A stretch of DNA of 37,134 nt from the NCBI RefSeq assembly GCF_001522865.1, contig NZ_LOWB01000035.1:1-37134 (forward strand), read 5' to 3'. Origin of the DNA: Burkholderia sp. TSV86 (GTDB lineage Bacteria; Pseudomonadota; Gammaproteobacteria; Burkholderiales; Burkholderiaceae). Shown here one piece after another: positions 32,386-37,134 of the stretch. Each line of letters begins with the position of its first letter. Position 1 is the stretch's first letter. A program made the position numbers and the translations under genes. The notes beneath the pieces are model-generated. The model saw only the letters and a program-made list of their open reading frames with translations, searched no databases and was not told the DNA's origin.

Positions 32386-33516
32386 ATGAATTCTGCGATA
32401 TTCGGTGATTTTCTTGAAAAAGCGAGGAGCTCAGTTCGCGAAATATCGACTGAATATGCGCAGGAGCTCCTAGCCACATATGTTCCATTTTTTGATGTTC
32501 GTGAGGAGAGCGAGGTTGATCAGGGAATAATCCCCGGCGCTCAGGCGTGCGGGCGGAGCTTTTTGGAAATGAGGGTTACCGAGCAGGTACCCGATCTCGG
32601 CTTACCGGTGGTCGTCTATTGCGCGAGCGGTGTTCGTTCGGTGGTCGCTGGGGCCTCCCTGCGCGCTCTAGGATATACAAACGTCATGTCACTCGCGGGT
32701 GGTCTAGCCGCCTGGAAAGCAGAGGGCCTACCGGTCGTCAAAGGTGCTTCGCTAAGCAGTGGCGAGCGCAATCGGTATGGTCGCCAAATCATTTTGCCGC
32801 AGGTCGGCATTGATGGTCAGGCAAAGCTCAAACGCGCTAGGATCCTCGTGATCGGAGCTGGTGGGCTGGGTGCGCCATGCCTGCAATACCTCGCGGCGGC
32901 AGGCGTAGGGACGATCGGAATCGTGGACCATGACAGTGTCGACCTGAGTAATCTGCAACGGCAGGTGATCTACGGTGTTCAGGATATTGGCAAGCCAAAG
33001 GTGTCGGCCGCTCGAGATCGACTGCTGGCGATGAACTCAGATGTGCGCGTGAGCACGTTTGCCGACAAATTTGACGCCGCGAATGCCCTGTCTATTTGCC
33101 GGGATTTCGACATTCTCATCGACTGCACAGACAATTTTACTGCCCGATATTTGGTTAACGATACTGCCATCACGTTGAATTTGCCGGTGATACATGGCGC
33201 TGTTTTTCAATTCGAAGGTCAGGTCGCCCTACTCAATCACGGTCACGGCCCCTGCTATCGCTGCATTTATCCCGAGTCACCGCCCTCGGAAATCGCACCA
33301 ACATGCTCGGAGGCGGGGGTGATCGGTGTGGTGCCAGGCGTTATTGGTACGTTGCAGGCTGCCACGGCGATCAAGCTCGTTTTGGATCTGGACGTCGAGC
33401 CCGGTTTTTCGCTGATTTATCACGCGCTCGATGACGCATTCAGCAAACGTAAACTTCGAGCGCGGGCGAATTGCACGTGCCGATCCGGCAACGAGACAGT
33501 AATACCGAAGGTCTAA
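32386..33516 (+). CDS. Rhodanese-E1 (ThiF/MoeB-like) fusion enzyme
   Basis: A 376-residue protein. An N-terminal rhodanese domain (about 20-118) has active-site loop C79-A-S-G-V-R-S. The ThiF/MoeB adenylating domain (about 128-370) has ATP motif GAGGLG (157-162), D180/D182, R192 (NLQRQ), DCTDN (247-250) and the catalytic-loop Cys307 (PTCSEAGVIG). Zinc ligands are C290-x2-C293 and C363-x-C365, the second pair spaced CxC rather than CxxC. Known relatives adenylate the Gly-Gly end of a ThiS/MoaD-type carrier and load sulfur as a thiocarboxylate, and such a carrier is encoded two genes downstream. MOCS3-type fusions carry rhodanese at the C-terminus; here it is N-terminal. Ribosome site weak. Confidence 0.9.
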   Translation: MNSAIFGDFLEKARSSVREISTEYAQELLATYVPFFDVREESEVDQGIIPGAQACGRSFLEMRVTEQVPDLGLPVVVYCASGVRSVVAGASLRALGYTNVMSLAGGLAAWKAEGLPVVKGASLSSGERNRYGRQIILPQVGIDGQAKLKRARILVIGAGGLGAPCLQYLAAAGVGTIGIVDHDSVDLSNLQRQVIYGVQDIGKPKVSAARDRLLAMNSDVRVSTFADKFDAANALSICRDFDILIDCTDNFTARYLVNDTAITLNLPVIHGAVFQFEGQVALLNHGHGPCYRCIYPESPPSEIAPTCSEAGVIGVVPGVIGTLQAATAIKLVLDLDVEPGFSLIYHALDDAFSKRKLRARANCTCRSGNETVIPKV

Positions 33517-33536
33517 CATACCGAAGCGGAGGCGCT

Positions 33537-34166
33537 GTGCCCCAACGTTCAGTTCTGATTCTCGATGATTTTTACGACGAGCCGATGGCAGTTCGCGACT
33601 TGGCATTAAGCCTAGAATTTCGTCCCAAAGACGACGCAATGTACCCCGGCGGCGAAGCCTATTCAAACGCAATGGACTGGGAGAGCGTTCGCCAAAGAAT
33701 TATCGGAGAACTGGGAGTGGGTTCCGTCGAAACGCCGATTCCCGGGAAAAACTTTGCGCAAGGTAAGTTCCGACTCGCAATGAAGCAGCACGAGAAAACG
33801 CGTCCCGACGCCGTTCACCAGGATACGCAACGTTACTCGGCCATCGTTTATCTAGCACACGACGCCGACTGCGTGGGGGGCGTCGGTCTGTATCAGTGTA
33901 AGCTAAGTGGACAGACGTCGATGAATCTAAAATGGTTCAATACGTTGAGCGAGAAATTCGGCGTCGGTATTAAAGATCCGGCTTTCGCCCCATTGGTGAA
34001 AAACTACTGCCTCGACTGGTCAAATTGGACGCAAATAGGAGAACTTCCAATGCGTTTCAATCGTTTGATCGTCTTGATGGCTCGCTGCTTTCATGCGTCC
34101 ACGGGCATTTTTGGAAATGATGCTGCATCCGGACGTCTCACTCAACATTTTGAGATTTATCTATAA
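33537..34166 (+). CDS. DUF6445-like Fe(II)/2-oxoglutarate oxygenase
   Basis: A 209-residue protein beginning VPQRSVLILDDFYDEPMAVR from a GTG at 33537 with GGAGG four bases upstream. An earlier in-frame ATG (33471) overlaps the E1 gene and is rejected. The iron triad is H94-x-D96 (VHQDTQRYSAIVYL) with distal H186 (CFHASTGIFG); R200 (GRLTQHFE) would bind 2-oxoglutarate. The DDFY...YPG opening is typical of DUF6445 proteins. In this operon it probably hydroxylates or otherwise oxidises the peptide, alongside the MNIO. Substrate unknown. Confidence 0.82.
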   Translation: MPQRSVLILDDFYDEPMAVRDLALSLEFRPKDDAMYPGGEAYSNAMDWESVRQRIIGELGVGSVETPIPGKNFAQGKFRLAMKQHEKTRPDAVHQDTQRYSAIVYLAHDADCVGGVGLYQCKLSGQTSMNLKWFNTLSEKFGVGIKDPAFAPLVKNYCLDWSNWTQIGELPMRFNRLIVLMARCFHASTGIFGNDAASGRLTQHFEIYL

Positions 34167-34433
34167 ATGCCGCTAATCAACGTTTCCCTCCCCACTTCGA
34201 TTTTCAGAGAGCGAAATCTTGAAATCGAAGCCGAGAATGCCAACGATCTTTTTGTCAAAATTAGAAAATCGAACCCAGCTGTATTCGACGCTTTGTTTCG
34301 CGAGCGCAGTACCGGCATCGTGCCGAAAGCCTTCGTGGCCATCTTTCTGAATGGTGAGCAGGTTTTTGCAATCGAAGGTCCGCTCAATGACGGAGACCGG
34401 GTGTCCTTCGATGTCGCGATCGCGGGTGGCTGA
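34167..34433 (+). CDS. ThiS/MoaD-like ubiquitin-fold sulfur carrier
   Basis: An 88-residue beta-grasp protein (MPLINVSLPTSIFRERNLEI) ending VSFDVAIAGG. The C-terminal Gly-Gly is the thiocarboxylate-forming tail of this family, and the FLNGEQV and LNDGDRVSF patterns match MoaD/ThiS. Its ATG directly follows the preceding stop. The rhodanese-E1 two genes upstream should activate it. No thiamine or molybdopterin synthase gene is next to it, so it is probably dedicated to this operon's product. Confidence 0.9.
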   Translation: MPLINVSLPTSIFRERNLEIEAENANDLFVKIRKSNPAVFDALFRERSTGIVPKAFVAIFLNGEQVFAIEGPLNDGDRVSFDVAIAGG

Positions 34434-34436
34434 CAC

Positions 34437-35012
34437 ATGGACGCAAGGAAACTACAACAGGTCTATCTTCGAGCGATGTATACCGGCGCTCCAGCAACGG
34501 TCTCCTCTGAAGAGGATGCGTTCTTTATCGCACAATCTTCTGCGGAGCGTTTGATTGTCGAACATGCGGCCCGCATCCGAAATCTGCGGACCGTACTGCA
34601 CGACGATATGCGTCTTCTCAAAAAGGTCCTGGACAAAGCGTCGCTTTTGCCTCACGTGAAGGCTTACGCGGAATCAGATCTATTTTGGATGCATCGCGGC
34701 CGCACGCTCATCGAAGACTTCTGCCTGTACTTTGTTGAGCACACATCGGCCACACCAGTACATAAGTTGCTGGCCTGCATTGAGGGCGTGTGTTCGGGAC
34801 TATCCATTAAGACTGCAGTCGCTTCACCTTGGGACGAACACGATATGCAGCAACGCGGCGATGTTACTACGGAAACCTTTCTCGCACCGTTCTCTTTGCC
34901 CTTCAAGCAGATTTTCGACTCCAAGTCTGACTTTCAACCGACAAAGCAGCCGGTTACCTGCGTGATCCGAAAATCCGGCGCAAAGATCAACGTGAAATTC
35001 ATAAAGGACTAG
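34437..35012 (+). CDS. Unrecognised 191-aa protein, possible MNIO partner
   Basis: Begins MDARKLQQVYLRAMYTGAPA, three bases after the sulfur-carrier stop, and ends two bases before the MNIO start. The first 130 residues look helical; the last 60 look beta-rich (PVTCVIRKSGAKINVKF). I do not recognise the family. MNIO enzymes usually need a partner (MbnC, TglI, HvfC type) that binds the precursor leader, often encoded beside them, and this gene's position fits that. A helical iron-oxidase fold is another possibility; conserved His and Glu residues (HEH-like patterns) are too few to judge. Confidence 0.8.
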   Translation: MDARKLQQVYLRAMYTGAPATVSSEEDAFFIAQSSAERLIVEHAARIRNLRTVLHDDMRLLKKVLDKASLLPHVKAYAESDLFWMHRGRTLIEDFCLYFVEHTSATPVHKLLACIEGVCSGLSIKTAVASPWDEHDMQQRGDVTTETFLAPFSLPFKQIFDSKSDFQPTKQPVTCVIRKSGAKINVKFIKD

Positions 35013-35014
35013 AC

Positions 35015-35866
35015 ATGCAGAAAATTGGTCTAGGACTCGACTATCAGCACAGACAAAGCTACAGTCTGTCGCTCGGAGATTTGTTGCATTCACTCGCACC
35101 ACGTTTGTCCCATGTGTCGATTGTTGGTTTAGTGACAGATGACGACGTGCGCGACTTTAAGGCAATGACCGCACTCCCGATTCTACATCATTTCACGGGA
35201 GTCGCGCCTGGCGGGGCAGACGGCATAAATCTCGTCAATCTGAAAAGACAGTGCGAAATTAGTAGCGCGCTTGACGCGGTCTGGTGTCTGGAAGACATCG
35301 GTATCTGGCATATTGGCCCGTACAACATACCGTACTTCGCGCCACCGGTGCTTTGCCGTGAGGTCTTGGACCAGACCATCAATGGTCTTCGCCGTCTCAA
35401 ATGCGAAGCCCCGGTGCCCTTTTTGGTTGAATTGCCGTCGTTCAGTTTTCTCGCTGGCGACATGACACTCGAGCATTTCTTCGGCGAACTGCTTGCTGAG
35501 ACAGACTGCGGGATGGTACTTGACGTCAGCCATGTCTTCTCTTACGCGATCTATTGCAACAAAGATCCACTTGAAGTTTTGCGTGCGCTGCCGCTTGATC
35601 GCGTGATAGAGATTCACATTGCCGGAGGGAGTGTTCACCCAGAGCACATATGGCGCTATCGAGATACCCACGTGGAGCCGATTGTGGAGCAAGTCATTCC
35701 GATCCTTGCGGCTGCGATTGATCACTGTCAAAACCTGCGAGCGATTACATACGAAATAGGACTAGGCATTTCGCTCGATCTTGTCGATCGAGAAATCACG
35801 CGACTGCAAGTCATTGCGGAGGCGAAACGCTTCGTACCCCGCCTAACTAAGACCATGCCGATATGA
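35015..35866 (+). CDS. DUF692 / MNIO multinuclear iron oxygenase
   Basis: A 283-residue TIM-barrel protein (MQKIGLGLDYQHRQSYSLSL). Candidate metal ligands in family order: H59 (LHHF), E93 (CLEDIG), E139 (LVELPS), D170 and H173 (LDVSHVF), H201 (EIHIAGG), D217 and H219 (RDTHVEP), and E247 (TYEIG). Known MNIOs (MbnB, TglH, ChrH, ApyH) oxidise Cys, Asp or other peptide residues in RiPP maturation. The usual SEHL motif is altered to LEDIG, so it is a divergent member. It is the last full gene of the operon, and its stop overlaps the start of the next small ORF. Confidence 0.9.
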   Translation: MQKIGLGLDYQHRQSYSLSLGDLLHSLAPRLSHVSIVGLVTDDDVRDFKAMTALPILHHFTGVAPGGADGINLVNLKRQCEISSALDAVWCLEDIGIWHIGPYNIPYFAPPVLCREVLDQTINGLRRLKCEAPVPFLVELPSFSFLAGDMTLEHFFGELLAETDCGMVLDVSHVFSYAIYCNKDPLEVLRALPLDRVIEIHIAGGSVHPEHIWRYRDTHVEPIVEQVIPILAAAIDHCQNLRAITYEIGLGISLDLVDREITRLQVIAEAKRFVPRLTKTMPI

Positions 35867-36021
35867 ACGCCAATCTAATTGTGGCCTCGGCGCTTTCACT
35901 AAACGGAGCCGGTTGCCGAATCGCGGTATACGACGATACGAATAGCCGCGCCTTTAGGCGCATACAGGACGTGCTCGATCCGGATGAGCACGTGCGCCGT
36001 ATAACAGGTTGCTCATCTTGA
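35863..36021 (+). CDS. Coupled 52-codon ORF, possibly a truncated gene
   Basis: Its ATG overlaps the MNIO stop (ATGA). It encodes MNANLIVASALSLNGAGCRI, then VYDDTNSRAFRRIQDVLDPD and a short end with GCSS. The start looks like a coupled operon gene, but the length and abrupt end suggest that only the 5' part of a larger gene survives, the rest having been replaced by AT-rich sequence. No function is recognised. It contains two Cys, so a role as a second peptide substrate cannot be excluded. Confidence 0.5.
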   Translation: MNANLIVASALSLNGAGCRIAVYDDTNSRAFRRIQDVLDPDEHVRRITGCSS

Positions 36022-36542
36022 ATTTCGGCAACTCGATAGAGCCAGCGCTAGCCTTAACTTCCTGGGCAGCTTGCGTTAGCGCTTCTAATTGACATCACCC
36101 AATCCGACCGATGCCGCCGTTGCAGTCGTATCGATGGAAAGTTCATCCTTGCGCCATAAAATCTGTCGACTAGGAATTTATTGTAAGAATTTTGAGAAAA
36201 TGATTATATTCATCTCATTCACAATAGATTTTTCATGAGCATATCCAAGCTGCGAAAGTGTGTAGGTTCGTTTTGAAAATTCTCTATATGCCCAGCTGAA
36301 TCGATCGCCGTAATCGGATGTGGTTGATTCAATATTTGCCCGTATCGATCTAATAATTGCCGGCGTGTATCGTCGAATTAAGCGAATACTTCAATTCGCA
36401 TCACGGATGCAGGATTGTTGAGGCGATTGTTTCGGCCTAAGAAATTGATTCGATTCGGAAAAATGCATTAGTACAATGATTTCCCCCTGGTGAAGAAATA
36501 GGGGGGCGCTTGATTCGAATTAATTAATATAGGGGACTGATT
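36022..36542. other. AT-rich spacer between RiPP-like operon and secreted-protein gene
   Basis: About 520 bases without a supported gene; many stops in all frames. Composition is clearly AT-rich from 36170 on. CCCCCT (36483-36488) can pair with AGGGGG (36500-36505), forming a 6-bp hairpin about 38 bases before the next gene's start; the same CCCCCT could instead pair with that gene's AGGGG ribosome site near 36532. Confidence 0.5.
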
Positions 36543-37022
36543 ATGAAACTTTGCCGTCATGTACTCCGCGAATTGTCCGTCGCGCTCGCCGCGTTGTGTA
36601 TTCAGGCGGGGCCGTCGTATGCCCAATCCACGCCCGGCATTCCCGATCCGGCGGCGGTTGGTTTGACGCCGGGAATCGGGCAGAACGGCGCGCCGACCGT
36701 ATCGGCCTGTTTTTATAATTACCGCACCGGCGTCGTTGCCGGTTTTCCTACTCAGATCGCGTCGGGTTGGATCGAAACCAATCAACGCAACAACCCGGCA
36801 TGTACTGCGCCGGGAGGGTTGCCGAGCCCCAATTGGGAGGAAATGACGTATTTCCGCGATATGCCCATAGGCTCGACCATTTCCGCGTGCTGGAGTTTTT
36901 CGTGGCCATCTGATTGGCAGCCGATCGGGTATGCCGCCGATCCATCGAAGTGCGGTTATTGGCCGGGCGGACAGATTCCGGGCGCGCAGCCCAATGTGGT
37001 TTTTTTGAAGCGAGTTCGATGA
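36543..37022 (+). CDS. Secreted cysteine-containing protein, unknown function
   Basis: A 159-residue protein with a signal peptide (about 28 residues, ending GPSYA before QSTPG). The mature part is rich in Pro, Gly and Trp, with four Cys (VSACFYNY, ACTAPGG, SACWSFS, SKCGYWPGG) and CWSFSWPSDWQPIGY. No family is recognised. The AGGGG ribosome site and ATATAGGGG leader resemble those of the secreted protein ending at 31137. A GC hairpin follows the stop, then an IS3-family end. Confidence 0.78.
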   Translation: MKLCRHVLRELSVALAALCIQAGPSYAQSTPGIPDPAAVGLTPGIGQNGAPTVSACFYNYRTGVVAGFPTQIASGWIETNQRNNPACTAPGGLPSPNWEEMTYFRDMPIGSTISACWSFSWPSDWQPIGYAADPSKCGYWPGGQIPGAQPNVVFLKRVR

Positions 37023-37032
37023 CGCTGGCGCG

Positions 37033-37052
37033 CCCGGCGCTCAAGCGCCGGG
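37033..37052 (+). terminator. GC-rich hairpin after secreted-protein gene
   Basis: CCCGGCGCT and AGCGCCGGG around CA form a near-continuous palindrome (7-9 bp stem) ten bases after the stop. No U-tract; terminator activity is plausible. Confidence 0.5.
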
Positions 37053-37058
37053 GATGGG

Positions 37059-37134
37059 TGAACCGCCCCGAGTTTTGTGGAGGCTCCAACTCTTGAGAGA
37101 ATGGAGCCATGAACAAGAAGCCAAGCAAGTTTTC
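37059..37134 (+). mobile_element. Right partial IS3-family element (5' end, reading out of the window)
   Basis: Starts with TGAACCGCCCCGAGTTTT, followed by GAGAGAATGGAGCC and an ATG at 37109 opening a truncated orfA (MNKKPSKF). It is aligned throughout with the left-end element but differs at many positions, so it is a different member. Only 76 bases are present. Confidence 0.8.

Noticed and set aside
33471..33536. Longer start for the 2OG oxygenase
   Set aside because: It overlaps the E1 gene, while the GTG at 33537 has GGAGG at the right distance and begins with the typical DDFY sequence.
36022..36180. Possible transposase remnant after the truncated ORF
   Set aside because: Translations on both strands are interrupted by stops and match nothing I recognise.
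1..37134. tRNA, rRNA or integrase attachment site
   Set aside because: No TPsiC-like or acceptor-stem pattern, rRNA segment or integrase gene was seen on either strand.

Overview
The window looks like a complete short-read contig from a Burkholderia-type betaproteobacterium. GC is high over most of its length, starts are SD-led, and gene content resembles the chromosome-2 anaerobic/PHB region I recall from the B. pseudomallei group (from memory, not searched). Both ends stop about 76-77 bases inside related but different IS3-family elements.

Layout. (1) 1-9112, anaerobic-survival block: an orphan F-ATPase epsilon gene, a NarL-type response regulator, a single-domain universal stress protein (USP), a USP-ackA-USP operon, and a divergent phasin-like/phaB/phaC operon for polyhydroxybutyrate. 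Three FNR/ANR-type boxes (TTGAT-N4-GTCAA) lie in its two promoter regions. (2) 9113-19684, a lower-GC polysaccharide island: Wzm and Wzt ABC exporter, a large methyltransferase with a repeated coiled-coil tail that resembles a WbdD-type chain terminator and ruler, two glycosyltransferases, and a PhyH-like oxygenase. (3) 19685-26230: NAD-dependent molybdenum formate dehydrogenase fdsGBA-D (no fdsC in the operon) and a divergent ModE-like regulator. (4) 26385-30692: a TetR regulator with a 31-bp palindromic operator, a heavily deleted molybdopterin oxidoreductase pseudogene, then a ferredoxin-moaA-ferredoxin reductase group. The ferredoxin lacks one canonical cluster ligand. (5) 30826-37058, AT-richer accessory DNA: two small secreted proteins flanking an intact IS5-family element and a compact RiPP-like operon.

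The RiPP-like operon (32113-36021) is the most unusual part. A 40-residue cysteine-free peptide is followed by two tandem hairpins and then by five tightly packed genes: a rhodanese-E1 (ThiF/MoeB) fusion, a DUF6445-like 2OG-Fe(II) oxygenase, a ThiS/MoaD-like carrier ending in Gly-Gly, an unrecognised 191-residue protein, and a DUF692/MNIO multinuclear iron oxygenase. A coupled 52-codon ORF closes the operon. The set suggests that sulfur carried as a protein thiocarboxylate is combined with two oxidative steps on a peptide that has no cysteine of its own. I know of no characterised pathway with this combination, but I could not search.
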